Assembly: GCA_020048105.1 (NCBI GenBank)
Contig: JAIFMW010000220.1
Span: forward strand, 1-36,560
Reading direction: 5' to 3'
DNA length: 36,560 bases
Source: Deltaproteobacteria bacterium
GTDB lineage: Bacteria > Acidobacteriota > Holophagae > Holophagales > Holophagaceae
Of this stretch, positions 14,626-23,293 are shown piece by piece. Every line of letters starts with the position of its first letter. Position 1 is the stretch's first letter. Position numbers and translations under genes: made by a program. The notes beneath the pieces are model-generated. The model worked only from the letters and a program-made list of their open reading frames with translations, searched no databases and was not told the origin of the DNA.

Positions 14626-15591
14626 TCAATGATGCGCGGATTCTCCAGCTTTTGCAGGCTTGGGCAATTCCAGGAAGAGCACTTGTCCGGTGGCTAAGTC
14701 ATACACCGCCGGAAGCACCTTGACTTTGCCAATACTCACCAGATGTCGCACGATTTCGCTGCGATCCAACACGACCTGGGCTTGGCGCACGGCGTTGTTG
14801 CGTTCGAGATGGCGGAGGTGCTCGGCGGCCGTTTCATTGGGATCTTCGTGCGTCGTTTCCAAAAGTCCCGACATGGCCGCCTGGAAGGACCATAGATTGC
14901 CCGGAAGGGGCTTCCCGTTAGCCTCGGCGACGGCTTTGATCGCCCCGCAGGCGGTATGACCGAGTACCACAACCACCTTGGAACCCAGGTGCTCCACGGC
15001 ATATTCCACGGAGGCCACGCCCTGGGTATCGGGGCAATTGCCCGCTTCCCGAATGGTGAAGAGGCGCCCCAGTTCCTGATCGAAAATGTAGTTATCCATC
15101 AGGCGGCTATCGGAGCAAGTGACTATGACGGCAAAGGGCGCTTGCCCTTTGGTAAGGGTTTGGCGCAAGTCGGGATCCTGGGAAGCCAGCAGACTCCGAA
15201 TCCGATGCCCTTCCACGAAGCGACGATTACCTTCGCGGAGTTCCGCCAAGGCTTCCGCAGGGTTTCGGATCTCACCCCCTGTGGGCAGTTCCTTCCGGGC
15301 TAAAGCCTCCTGAAGCTTGGCGTTTTCGCTGGTGAGTCTCTTCGCTCGAGCCTCGGCTTCGGCTAGTCGTTTGGTGTCGATGGCTGGGGGTGCGGGTTTT
15401 GGCTTCGGGGTGGATTTGGGAACTGGGGCCGCCTTTTCCTTGGCAGTAGGTGGTTCCTCAGGGACCGCGACGGAAGGTCGTTTTTTTTCAGGCTTGGGAT
15501 GTTCGACCTTGGCGGCCTCATGCTTGGGAGGTTCCTCAATGACCATGCCCACGGGTGAGGCAAGGCAAGCAATCAGCAGCAACTCGAGCAT
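14626..15591 (-). CDS. Exported beta-class carbonic anhydrase on a Pro/Lys-rich stalk
   Basis: A 321-residue protein. Residues about 108-310 form a beta-carbonic anhydrase with the full zinc site: Cys159 and the Asp161-Arg163 dyad (CSDSR), His212 and Cys215 (GHTACG). It interconverts CO2 and bicarbonate. Ahead of the domain are a hydrophobic N-terminus (MLELLLIACLASP; Cys9 could be a lipobox cysteine), a stretch of about 50 residues rich in Pro and Lys (20-70), and a short coiled coil (about 72-102). I infer secretion across the inner membrane with a stalk, which is unusual for this enzyme class though periplasmic beta enzymes are known. The ATG at 15591 has GGAGG 6 bases upstream. It lies 60 bp after the second ABC permease gene and 4 bp before the decarboxylase gene. 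Confidence 0.9.
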   Translation of the reverse strand: MLELLLIACLASPVGMVIEEPPKHEAAKVEHPKPEKKRPSVAVPEEPPTAKEKAAPVPKSTPKPKPAPPAIDTKRLAEAEARAKRLTSENAKLQEALARKELPTGGEIRNPAEALAELREGNRRFVEGHRIRSLLASQDPDLRQTLTKGQAPFAVIVTCSDSRLMDNYIFDQELGRLFTIREAGNCPDTQGVASVEYAVEHLGSKVVVVLGHTACGAIKAVAEANGKPLPGNLWSFQAAMSGLLETTHEDPNETAAEHLRHLERNNAVRQAQVVLDRSEIVRHLVSIGKVKVLPAVYDLATGQVLFLELPKPAKAGESAHH

Positions 15592-15651
15592 GGGAGGCCT
15601 CCGGCAACCTATGGCCTATCGGCTCGCCGGGGCTCCTGCTTCAATACTGGT

Positions 15652-16938
15652 TCACTCGTATCGTAAGGCCTCGATGGGATCCTGCTTGGCGGCCTTCATG
15701 GCGGGCCACATGCCAAAGATCAGGCCGATGGCCGTGCTCATACCGAAGCCCAGCAGGATGGACCAGAGCGGCGCGGAGGTGGGGAAATCCAGGGCGACCC
15801 GAGCCGTCAGTGCGATGCCTAGGCCAACGGCGATACCGATGGCACCGCCCACGCCGGTAAGGGAAACGGCTTCCACCAAGAATTGGGCCGCGATGTCTTT
15901 TCGGGTGGCGCCGAGCGCCTTGCGTACGCCAATTTCCCGCGTTCGTTCCGTCACCGTTACCAGCATGATGTTCATGACGCCGACGCCACCCACCAGCAAG
16001 GCGATGCCCGCGATCAGGATCATGGCTCCGGCGATGCCGCCCGTGATCTCCTTGAATTGCTTGAGTTGCCCTTCACTGGTAAAAATGGCGAAATCGTTGG
16101 GTTGGTTGGGCTTCAGCCCACGCCGAGCCCTCAGGATTGCCACCTCTTGATCGGTAAGTGCATCCATGCCGGCGGGATCTTTGGGGATGGTGGCGATGTG
16201 GAGGTTGTCGCCGCCGCCGTTTTTGACCTGAGGAAACATCTCATCGAAGGTGCTGATCGGGATCAGGACGATGTTGTTGGCACCACCGTCGCCGAATTCC
16301 GGTTTCTTCTCCAGCACCCCAATCACTTGGAAGGGCACGCCATTGACCATGAGTTCCTGGCCCAAGGGGTCCTTGCGGGGCCAGAGGGCTTTCACCACGT
16401 CCAAGCCAATGACGCAGGTGTGGGAAGCATGGAGCACATCTGCATCCACGAGAAACCGACCATCCCCAATGGCAGCATTGTTGGCTGGAGCATAATCGGG
16501 ATTGGTTCCGCAGAAGGTCGGGCCATTGGCTTCTTCCCCCCGGCGATTTTTGATGGTGGGGCCCGTTCCGTTGGAGTAGCGTTCCTGGGAAACCGCCGCA
16601 GCGAGGGTGGAAAGGCGCTTGAGCGCCTCGGCGTCATCGCGGGTCAGGTCTCGCCTGCGCCTCTGTTCCTCGGGCATGGGGCCACCCCCACCGAAGCGCG
16701 GTTCGTATTTTTGGAACTGTACCAGCGTGGTGCCAAAGGCCGTGAAGGCCTCCGTGATGGCGTTGTTGAAGCCCACCACAAAACTCACCATGGCAATAAC
16801 GGTGGCCACACCGGCGGCGATGCCAAGGAGCGTCAAAAAGCTCCGCAGCTTTTGAGCGAACATGGCCCGCAGGGCGAAGAGAAAATTCTCCTTTCCGATG
16901 GCGCGAAGAAGGCTGGGTTTTCGGAGAGCGGCAGCCAT
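15652..16938 (-). CDS. MacB-like ABC transporter permease (second of two)
   Basis: A 428-residue membrane protein of the FtsX/MacB permease class: a first membrane helix at about residues 30-58 (RSFLTLLGIAAGVATVIAMVS), a large periplasmic MacB-PCD domain (about 60-310), and three C-terminal helices at about 320-345, 365-390 and 395-418. The signature between helices 2 and 3, VTERTREIGVRKALGATRKDI, is exact. There is no fused ATP-binding domain, unlike E. coli MacB. The ATG at 16938 lies 3 bases after the stop of the paralogous permease, with GGAG 6 bases upstream. The pair probably forms a heterodimer in an efflux complex with the fusion protein encoded first in the operon. The substrate is unknown. 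Confidence 0.92.
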   Translation of the reverse strand: MAAALRKPSLLRAIGKENFLFALRAMFAQKLRSFLTLLGIAAGVATVIAMVSFVVGFNNAITEAFTAFGTTLVQFQKYEPRFGGGGPMPEEQRRRRDLTRDDAEALKRLSTLAAAVSQERYSNGTGPTIKNRRGEEANGPTFCGTNPDYAPANNAAIGDGRFLVDADVLHASHTCVIGLDVVKALWPRKDPLGQELMVNGVPFQVIGVLEKKPEFGDGGANNIVLIPISTFDEMFPQVKNGGGDNLHIATIPKDPAGMDALTDQEVAILRARRGLKPNQPNDFAIFTSEGQLKQFKEITGGIAGAMILIAGIALLVGGVGVMNIMLVTVTERTREIGVRKALGATRKDIAAQFLVEAVSLTGVGGAIGIAVGLGIALTARVALDFPTSAPLWSILLGFGMSTAIGLIFGMWPAMKAAKQDPIEALRYE

Positions 16939-16941
16939 GGT

Positions 16942-18165
16942 TCACTCCGCTCGGATGGCGTCGATGACGACAAGGTTCGAGGCGCGTCGCGCTGGCAGGA
17001 AGCCTGCAGCTAGGCCCACCAGGGTGGATAGGGTGATGCTAGTGAAGACGATGCCGAAGGTGACTTCCGCCGGAAATCCCGCCACGCCCTTCACCACCAG
17101 GGCGATGGCGCTGCCCAGCAGCACCCCGACCACACCGCCTGTCATGGAGAGTAAGGCGGCTTCTAGGAGGAACTGCCGACGGATGTCTTTTTTCTTGGCG
17201 CCCACGGCTAAGCGGATGCCGATTTCCGGTGTGCGCTCGGTGACGCTGACCAGCATTATGTTCATGATCACGATGCCTCCCACACCCAGGCTCACGGAGG
17301 CCACCAGGATCATGAGGATGAAGGCCGCGCCGCTGATCTGGCGCCAAATCTGCTGAGCGGCTTCCTGAGTGATCACGCCAAAAGGATCGGCTGCCCGAAA
17401 ACTCGTGTGGCGCATGGCCCGGAAGAGTGCCCGGCTTTCATCGATCGAGGCCTCCATACCGGGGATGCCCCCTGCGGCCTTGATGTAAATTTCCATGGAC
17501 TGGTTGGTGGGCATGAAATTGGTGCGATAGACCTGGACCGGCACGTAGACGCGGTTGTCCTGGGTGAAGCCAATGCTGCGCCCCTGTTTGGGCATGAGGC
17601 CGATGACCCTGAATGGAAGGCCCCTCACCAGAATGGTTTTTCCGATGGGATCCAGCCCAGGAAAAAGCTCGTCGCGGATGTTGGCCCCGATTACTGCCAC
17701 GGGTTGAAAGGCGTCGTTCTCCTTTTGGGTGAAAAAGCTGCCGTATTCAAATTCCAGGCTAAAGAGTTCGGCAAAATTGGGTGTAACACCCGTGACCACC
17801 ACATCGGCCAGTCGTTTGTTTGCATAGTTCACGGCACCGCTGCGTCCGCTTCCAACTCCGATCATTGTGGTTTTTTGCAGGGAACTGGCCGCCCGCTCGT
17901 ATTCTCGCCAGGTGATGGGTGGGCGCTTCAAGGCGTCCAGGAACTCCTTGCGACTCTGGATGATGCCAAAGCGGGTCAGGATGTAGACGTCCGGGGAAAG
18001 CACGATGACCTTTTCCTTAACGTAGGTATTCAACCCGCTGATGACGCTGACCACCCCAACGATGGTGGTCACGCCGATGATGACGCCCAACAACGTGAGG
18101 AAACTCCTCATTTTGTGGGCTTTCAGCGCACGGAGCGCCACCCGGAAAAGTTCACGATAGTCCAT
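16942..18165 (-). CDS. MacB-like ABC transporter permease (first of two)
   Basis: A 407-residue permease with the same layout as its downstream neighbour: helix 1 at about 20-45 (RSFLTLLGVIIGVTTIVGVVS), a periplasmic domain to about residue 280, then three C-terminal helices and the signature VTERTPEIGIRLAVGAKKKDI. The periplasmic part differs clearly from that of the second permease, which fits a heterodimer rather than a recent duplication. No ATPase domain is fused. The ATG at 18165 lies 12 bases after the fusion-protein stop codon. The protein would sit in the inner membrane and pull substrate from the periplasm towards an outer-membrane channel, as in the MacAB-TolC mechanism. The matching ATPase is not in this operon. 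Confidence 0.92.
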   Translation of the reverse strand: MDYRELFRVALRALKAHKMRSFLTLLGVIIGVTTIVGVVSVISGLNTYVKEKVIVLSPDVYILTRFGIIQSRKEFLDALKRPPITWREYERAASSLQKTTMIGVGSGRSGAVNYANKRLADVVVTGVTPNFAELFSLEFEYGSFFTQKENDAFQPVAVIGANIRDELFPGLDPIGKTILVRGLPFRVIGLMPKQGRSIGFTQDNRVYVPVQVYRTNFMPTNQSMEIYIKAAGGIPGMEASIDESRALFRAMRHTSFRAADPFGVITQEAAQQIWRQISGAAFILMILVASVSLGVGGIVIMNIMLVSVTERTPEIGIRLAVGAKKKDIRRQFLLEAALLSMTGGVVGVLLGSAIALVVKGVAGFPAEVTFGIVFTSITLSTLVGLAAGFLPARRASNLVVIDAIRAE

Positions 18166-18177
18166 GATTTGGCCGAC

Positions 18178-19410
18178 TCAGTTCGCCTTGCGATCATCAC
18201 CTGGGGTGCCGCTCTTGCGAGCCTTTTCGACTCGAACGACTTCTCCGCCCTTCAGATCTCGAAGGGTGCGGAAGGGGCCAGTAATGACCTTCTCGCCACC
18301 ATTCAGACCGGTGGTGATTTCGACATTGAGTTCACCGAGCAGGCCTGTTTTGACCGGCACGAACTTGGTCTTGGTACCTTCCATAACGTAGACGCCCTCT
18401 TCTTCTTTGGGAGCACCGACCTTGGACTTTTCGCCCTCCTTGAGCTTGATCTCCCTCATCACCAGGGCCTGAAGGGGAATCGCCAAGGCATTCTCCCGGC
18501 TGCCGGTGAAGATATCGGCCTGAGCGCTGAGCCCGGGCTTGATGGTGGCGGGCGGGTTCTTCATCTGCACTTTGACCTTGAATTTCGTGGCTTCGTTTTG
18601 GCTCACCTTGAGCAGCGGGCTGCCGCCCACCTCCGTGACCACGGCATCAAACACCTGATTGGGATAGGCGTCGATACGAACCTGCGCGTTCTGGCCCATC
18701 TTGACGTTGGGGATGGAGGCTTCGTCGACTTCCAGTTCGGCCTCTACCTTGCTCATATCGGAAATGGTGACAAGCACGGTGCCCGCTTGGTTCTGGACGC
18801 CGATTACGGCCGTTTCGCCCTGTTCAATGCGGCGCGCCGTCACGACCCCATCCATGGGCGCGGTGATGGTGGAATAACGCAGGCTGACGGAAGCTCCTCG
18901 CAGCTCGGCCTTGGCCTGCTCGACGCGGCGACGCGAGGATTGAGCGGTATTGGTGGCGGTGGTCAGGGCGGTGCGCTGTTGCTCGAAATCCGCCTGGGCG
19001 ATGATGCCCGCTTTGCGGTTGGTTTCGGCGCGGGCGAAATCGGCCTTGGCTTGGTTGAATCGGGCCTCCGCGCTTTGGAGCTCCGTACTCGCGGCCTCAA
19101 CATTGGCATAAAGGCTATCGGCATTGGCGCGGGAGCGACTGGGGTCGATCTCCATAATGAATTGACCCTTCTTGACGAAATCGCCCTCCTTGACCGCCAG
19201 GCGGGTCACCTGGCCCATGATGTTGGCGGAAATATCCACCTTCGCAACGGCCTGGACCTTTCCATTGGCACTTACTTTGGCGGTGATGGTCTCGCGGTTG
19301 ACGTCTGTCACCTGCACGGGCAAGCCCTTGTCGCCCCGCGTAGCAGCTACTCCGATGATCACGATAAGCAGCGCACCACCCACCAACACCCAGATCTTCT
19401 TCCGCTTCAT
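18178..19410 (-). CDS. MacA/HlyD-type periplasmic membrane-fusion protein
   Basis: A 410-residue adaptor of the MacA/RND class. A membrane anchor at about residues 5-24 (IWVLVGGALLIVIIGVA) is followed by the lipoyl half-motif ISANIMGQVTRLAVKEGDFVKKGQ, a long alpha-helical hairpin (about 95-185), the second lipoyl half (STITAPMDGVVTARRIEQGE) and beta-barrel/MP domains. The ATG at 19410 has GGAGG 8 bases upstream; the frame extends to 19488, but that part has no site and is not conserved-looking. First gene of the operon, it diverges from the TonB receptor gene with 145 bp between starts. It would link the two MacB-like permeases to an outer-membrane channel not encoded nearby. Confidence 0.92.
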   Translation of the reverse strand: MKRKKIWVLVGGALLIVIIGVAATRGDKGLPVQVTDVNRETITAKVSANGKVQAVAKVDISANIMGQVTRLAVKEGDFVKKGQFIMEIDPSRSRANADSLYANVEAASTELQSAEARFNQAKADFARAETNRKAGIIAQADFEQQRTALTTATNTAQSSRRRVEQAKAELRGASVSLRYSTITAPMDGVVTARRIEQGETAVIGVQNQAGTVLVTISDMSKVEAELEVDEASIPNVKMGQNAQVRIDAYPNQVFDAVVTEVGGSPLLKVSQNEATKFKVKVQMKNPPATIKPGLSAQADIFTGSRENALAIPLQALVMREIKLKEGEKSKVGAPKEEEGVYVMEGTKTKFVPVKTGLLGELNVEITTGLNGGEKVITGPFRTLRDLKGGEVVRVEKARKSGTPGDDRKAN

Positions 19411-19507
19411 GTCAACGCCTCCGGCCGCGAGTTCGGCCCACAGGGAGGGTTCGCGGCTTGTGCCCAGCGGTTTAGGTCTCCGAGCCAAGGGGTTGGTTTT
19501 GTTTTAA

Positions 19508-19536
19508 TTGAAAATGATTTCCAGTTGCGACATAGT
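19508..19536 (+). promoter_or_regulatory. Candidate Fur-box overlapping a promoter for the iron module
   Basis: Bases 19509-19523 (TGAAAATGATTTCCA) match 11 of the 14 defined positions of the 7-1-7 Fur-box consensus TGATAATnATTATCA. A possible sigma-70 promoter overlaps it: -35 TTGAAA (19508-19513), a 17-base spacer and -10 CATAGT (19531-19536). Repressor bound here would cover the -35 element. Downstream are a GAGG Shine-Dalgarno (19545-19548) and the ATG of the TonB receptor at 19556. The match was counted by eye. The link to iron is supported by the receptor and ferritin genes that follow. Confidence 0.55.
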
Positions 19537-19555
19537 CTTAGATTGAGGTTTACCC

Positions 19556-21943
19556 ATGACTGCTCGGTTTCGTGCTCACCTACCCGCTTTGGCATTCTGC
19601 TTGGCAATCACCCCCACGCTCGCTGCTGCCGCGAGTGGCGGCCTAAAGGGGCGGTTGTTGGATGATCGAGGTGGCGCCGTTTCCCAGGCGAAGGTGATCC
19701 TTCTGAACAAGGTGTCTGGATATCGCCAAGTCGTTCAGCCGGATGCCCAGGGACGATTCGGATTCTTCAATGTCCCCTTCAATGACTACCACTTGGAGGT
19801 TTTTGCCAAGGATCTGGAACCCATTCACCGCACCGTCGAATTGCGCGCCACCCTTCCTTTAGACCTGGTGTTTGTCTTGAGGCCGCAAGGCGTGACGGTC
19901 GCCGTGGAAGAAACACTTTCCCTGGTCGAAGATCACCCTTCGGTGCATCTCGATATCGATAAGACCACCATTGAGCGCATGCCTGCGCCTGTGCAGAGCA
20001 GGGCTCTGGAATCAATCCTGCTCACCACACCGGGTTTCATTGCGGATGAAAATGGGCGCTTCCACTTTCGAGGCAGCCACGGCCAAGCCACCTATGTCAT
20101 TGATGGCGTTCCGCTCTCGGATCAAGTTCACGCCAGTTTTTCCAATGGCCTGGACCCTGCGCAGATCGAGAGTATGGAGATCATTACAGGCGGCGTGTCC
20201 GCGGAATATGGTGGCAAACCGGTAACGGTCATCAATATGACCACCAAGTCAGGGCTGGGTGCTTCCAATGGATTTGAAGGAGAAGTGACCCTGGGTGCCA
20301 GCCGATTTCAAACGATGGAAATGGGCCTTGGCGCGCGGGGAGGCACGGAGCGCTTCGGCTATTTCGTGACCGCTGCCGCCAGTCGCAGCGATCGCTTCCT
20401 GGACCCTGTGAATTTTGAAAGCCTCCACAACTACGGAGAAACAGGCCGTATCTTTTCGCGCTTCGATTGGGTTCTTTCGGATCGGGATATGCTGCGAGCC
20501 TCACTGAGCGGCGGGCGCACGGACCGCGAGGTTGTGAATTTGGTCTCCCAGCAGGCTCAAGGGATGAATCAGCGAATGGCTAATACTGACTTCAATGGCA
20601 GTCTGAATTGGAGTCACCTCTTCAATAAGGATTTGAATCTCGACGCCGCGATCTATCACCGGCGAGCAACGTCGAGGCTTGATCCCACGCGCGATCTGGC
20701 CCCCGGGTTTTCCGCAGGAGGTCCCGATTTCCCCAATTGGGTTCGTCAGGATCGCAGCCTGGAAAATTGGGGAGCCCAGGCGGCTATGACTCAGCGCTTT
20801 GGCGATGGCAGTACGTTGAAGGCCGGACTGCAATACGTAGCCTTCCCGATCCACGAGCGTTTCCAATTCGCCGTCACCGATGATGATCAGATCGACCCTG
20901 CGGATCCCTTCTACCGCTACACGCCGAGTGGTGGCGGAGCCATTTTTAATTTCGATGAGCGAATTAAACCGGTATTGGCCTCCGCCTTTGTTCAGAGTGA
21001 TCTCCATCTGGGTTCATGGTTCCTGGCACTGGGGCTGCGTTATGACCGCTTTACCATGCGAAACGTGGACGAAGGGCACCTGCAGCCGCGCATCGGAATT
21101 TCCTACCGCGTTGCGCCCAGCACCATTTTGCGGGCCTCGTATGATCGCCTGTTGGTCACGCGGGAAAATGAAAACCTCGCCCTTTCCACCTCACAGCAGG
21201 CCTGGGATCTGGGGCCGAATGCCGGGACGGCCGTTCCGGGGCTCAAGCCTGAGATGCAGCACAGCTTTAGTTATGGTCTGGAGCAGCAGATTGGAAAAGC
21301 TGCTCGGGTCATGGTCGAGTATTGGGAAAAATCCAGCCGCAATGCCGGGGATAACGCTCAGTTTCTGAACACCGGAATTCTTTTCCCCGTCGGTGCAGCC
21401 AAAGGTGTTTTTCGCGGCGTCAACGCCCGCGTCGATTTGGTTCCAGTACACGGCTTTTCGGCCTATTTGAGTTTAGGAAAGACGCGGGCCCTTTTTCAGG
21501 CGCCCTTGGTCGGCGGGTTGCAACTGGAGGCGCCGGAGGCCCAGGTTGGCGAGCGTTTCCTTATCGATCATGACCAGAAGTTAGCTGCTCAGTTGGGGCT
21601 CCGCTTTGAAGGCAAGGGCTTTTTTGCGCAGATCCTAGGTCGTTACGATTCCGGACTGGTTGCGGGCGATCCGGCCGATGCCGAGGGGAATCCGGATTTG
21701 GAATTTGGAATTCCCTTCGTGCGTCAGGATTCTGAAGGCACTTGGCGCGTAAAACCCCGAACGACCTGGAACTTCAGCCTGGGGCAGGAGTTCGCGTTTG
21801 GTGCCAAACGAAAGGTGGTTTTTTCCGCGGATCTATTGAATGCCTTCGACCAGAAAGGCCTATACAACTTCCTGAGTATCTTTGGTGGCACCCATGTGAC
21901 GCCGCCACGCACCTGGGCCTTCCGCGTGAAATATGCCTTCTGA
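19556..21943 (+). CDS. TonB-dependent outer-membrane receptor
   Basis: A 795-residue outer-membrane receptor. A signal peptide covers about residues 1-26 (LALAFCLAIT-like core, LAAAASG). Residues about 28-110 form a carboxypeptidase-regulatory-like beta-sandwich (GGLKGRLLDDRGGAVSQAKV). The plug (about 115-235) shows LTTPGFIADENGRFHFRGSHG, YVIDGVPLSDQ and EIITGGVSAEYGG. The rest is a beta-barrel ending in the usual aromatic C-terminus (VKYAF, terminal Phe). The N-terminal sandwich is typical of Bacteroidetes and Acidobacteria receptors. The ATG has GAGG 7 bases upstream and lies behind a Fur-box-like promoter. The ligand is unknown; an iron complex is suggested by the promoter and the ferritin gene downstream. 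The stop overlaps the ZIP gene start by 11 bases. Confidence 0.93.
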   Translation: MTARFRAHLPALAFCLAITPTLAAAASGGLKGRLLDDRGGAVSQAKVILLNKVSGYRQVVQPDAQGRFGFFNVPFNDYHLEVFAKDLEPIHRTVELRATLPLDLVFVLRPQGVTVAVEETLSLVEDHPSVHLDIDKTTIERMPAPVQSRALESILLTTPGFIADENGRFHFRGSHGQATYVIDGVPLSDQVHASFSNGLDPAQIESMEIITGGVSAEYGGKPVTVINMTTKSGLGASNGFEGEVTLGASRFQTMEMGLGARGGTERFGYFVTAAASRSDRFLDPVNFESLHNYGETGRIFSRFDWVLSDRDMLRASLSGGRTDREVVNLVSQQAQGMNQRMANTDFNGSLNWSHLFNKDLNLDAAIYHRRATSRLDPTRDLAPGFSAGGPDFPNWVRQDRSLENWGAQAAMTQRFGDGSTLKAGLQYVAFPIHERFQFAVTDDDQIDPADPFYRYTPSGGGAIFNFDERIKPVLASAFVQSDLHLGSWFLALGLRYDRFTMRNVDEGHLQPRIGISYRVAPSTILRASYDRLLVTRENENLALSTSQQAWDLGPNAGTAVPGLKPEMQHSFSYGLEQQIGKAARVMVEYWEKSSRNAGDNAQFLNTGILFPVGAAKGVFRGVNARVDLVPVHGFSAYLSLGKTRALFQAPLVGGLQLEAPEAQVGERFLIDHDQKLAAQLGLRFEGKGFFAQILGRYDSGLVAGDPADAEGNPDLEFGIPFVRQDSEGTWRVKPRTTWNFSLGQEFAFGAKRKVVFSADLLNAFDQKGLYNFLSIFGGTHVTPPRTWAFRVKYAF

Positions 21944-22700
21944 TTTGAACTACTCACCCTGGTTTTTTGCCCTTCTCGCCAGCCTCGCGACTGGACTGGG
22001 TGGGGTGCTCCTCGCGGGCCTTTCCCTGGTTCTGCCGGAACGCCTTCTAAAAAAGAGCCTTCCGCTGGCGATCAGCTTTGCCACCGGTAGCCTGCTTGCG
22101 GCCGTGTTCCTGGATCTGCTCCCGGAGGTATCCCACGCCTTGCCGGGTCATCTCGGTTTCACGGCTGTCTTGGGCGGGATCCTGCTGCTGCACATCCTTG
22201 AACGCACCCTGCTCTGGCGGCACTGCCATGAATCTCAGTGTGGGCTGCACCAGAGCACTCGGCCCTTCGTCCTGTTGGGAGACGGCCTCCACAACTTTGT
22301 GGATGGTCTTGCCATTGCAGCGGCCTTTTCCGCTTCCTGGGCCGCGGGTCTGGCTGTCACCCTCGCCGTACTGGCCCACGAAATTCCACAGGAACTTGGG
22401 GACTTTGCCATTCTCCTGAAATCTGGCATGAGCCGAGGACGGGCTCTGGCCTGGAATGCCCTGCTCAGCATGAGTTCAGTGCTGGGCACCGTGATTGGCC
22501 TTGCTGCCCTTGGGTGGGCCAATCAATTCCAGCCCTATGCCCTGGCCCTTAGCGCTTCGAGTTTTCTATATATAGCCTTGGGAGATCTCCTGCCGGGGCA
22601 TCGCGCTTCCAGCTCCGTTGGCACCTTTCTGGGTCGGCTGGCCTGCATGGGCGCGGGTATCGCCCTCATCGCCTGGGCGACAGCGAGCCATCATCACTGA
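21933..22700 (+). CDS. ZIP-family divalent metal transporter
   Basis: A 255-residue inner-membrane transporter with about eight hydrophobic segments. The two metal-site helices are clear: HNFVDG (His120, Asn121, Asp124) in helix 4 and HEIPQELGD (His149, Glu150, Glu154) in helix 5. A His/Cys-containing loop (HCHESQCGLH, 97-106) lies before helix 4 and could collect metal. ZIP proteins carry zinc, iron or manganese into the cytosol. The ATG at 21933 lies inside the last codons of the TonB receptor gene (11-base overlap), so the two are surely co-transcribed. The C-terminus ends in SHHH. By context, iron(II) is a reasonable substrate next to ferritin, but zinc cannot be excluded. Confidence 0.92.
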   Translation: MPSDLNYSPWFFALLASLATGLGGVLLAGLSLVLPERLLKKSLPLAISFATGSLLAAVFLDLLPEVSHALPGHLGFTAVLGGILLLHILERTLLWRHCHESQCGLHQSTRPFVLLGDGLHNFVDGLAIAAAFSASWAAGLAVTLAVLAHEIPQELGDFAILLKSGMSRGRALAWNALLSMSSVLGTVIGLAALGWANQFQPYALALSASSFLYIALGDLLPGHRASSSVGTFLGRLACMGAGIALIAWATASHHH

Positions 22701-22747
22701 AGGATTATTGGAACAGGAAGGCGCTTCCGGACGTCCTAGATCAAGGT

Positions 22748-22766
22748 TGGGGCTCTGAGAACCCCA
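22748..22766 (+). promoter_or_regulatory. Hairpin just upstream of the ferritin ribosome-binding site
   Basis: TGGGGxTC and GAxCCCCA (22748-22755 and 22759-22766) can pair in an imperfect stem with a tight loop, about 6 bases before the AGGAGA Shine-Dalgarno of the ferritin gene. It could act on translation or message stability, or be chance. Confidence 0.25.
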
Positions 22767-22784
22767 CCCCCCAGGAGACCACCC

Positions 22785-23279
22785 ATGATCAGCAAAACCA
22801 TGCAGGATGCGCTCAATGCGCAGATCAACTCGGAGCAGGCCAGCGCCCAACTGTACTTAGCCATGAGTGCTCATTGCGAAGGCAAGAGCTTCAAGGGTTT
22901 TGCCAATTGGCTGATGGTTCAAGCTTCCGAAGAAACCGCCCACGCCATGAAGTTGATTACCTTTTTGCTGGATCGTGGCGGCAAGTTGGAACTCAAGCCC
23001 ATCGTGGCGCCGCCCACCGATTTCGGCGGCATCATTCAGGTTTTCGAACAAACGCTAGCCCACGAAAAGGGCATTACGAGCAAGATCAATGCCCTCTTCG
23101 AATTGGCTCGAAACGAAAAGGACTACGCCAGCGAGATCACCCTTCAGTGGTATGTCACCGAGCAGGTCGAGGAAGAGGCAAATGTCGGCCAGATCGTTGA
23201 ACATCTCCGCGCTGTGGGCGATCAGGGCGGAGGCATTTGGTATCTCGATTCCAAAATGGGGAAGCGCGGGAAGGTATAA
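22785..23279 (+). CDS. ftnA: Ferritin (non-heme iron storage protein)
   Basis: A 164-residue FtnA-type ferritin, a cytosolic 24-mer that oxidises Fe(II) and stores the mineral. The ferroxidase ligands can all be placed: Glu17 (NSEQASAQLY), Glu50 and His53 (SEETAHAM), Glu94 (LAHEKG), Gln127 and Glu130 (TEQVEEEA). The start MISKTMQDALNAQINSE and the length match the family. The ATG has AGGAGA 7 bases upstream. It lies 84 bp after the ZIP gene in the same direction and ends at a strong terminator hairpin, so it may be read with the TonB/ZIP genes or from its own promoter in the gap. Confidence 0.97.
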   Translation: MISKTMQDALNAQINSEQASAQLYLAMSAHCEGKSFKGFANWLMVQASEETAHAMKLITFLLDRGGKLELKPIVAPPTDFGGIIQVFEQTLAHEKGITSKINALFELARNEKDYASEITLQWYVTEQVEEEANVGQIVEHLRAVGDQGGGIWYLDSKMGKRGKV

Positions 23280-23293
23280 GCTTTTTCCGAAAG

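Noticed and set aside
15883-17013. 376-codon open frame on the + strand
   Set aside because: It is antisense to the second MacB-like permease, His/Gly/Asp-rich, and a mirror of conserved codons on the real strand.
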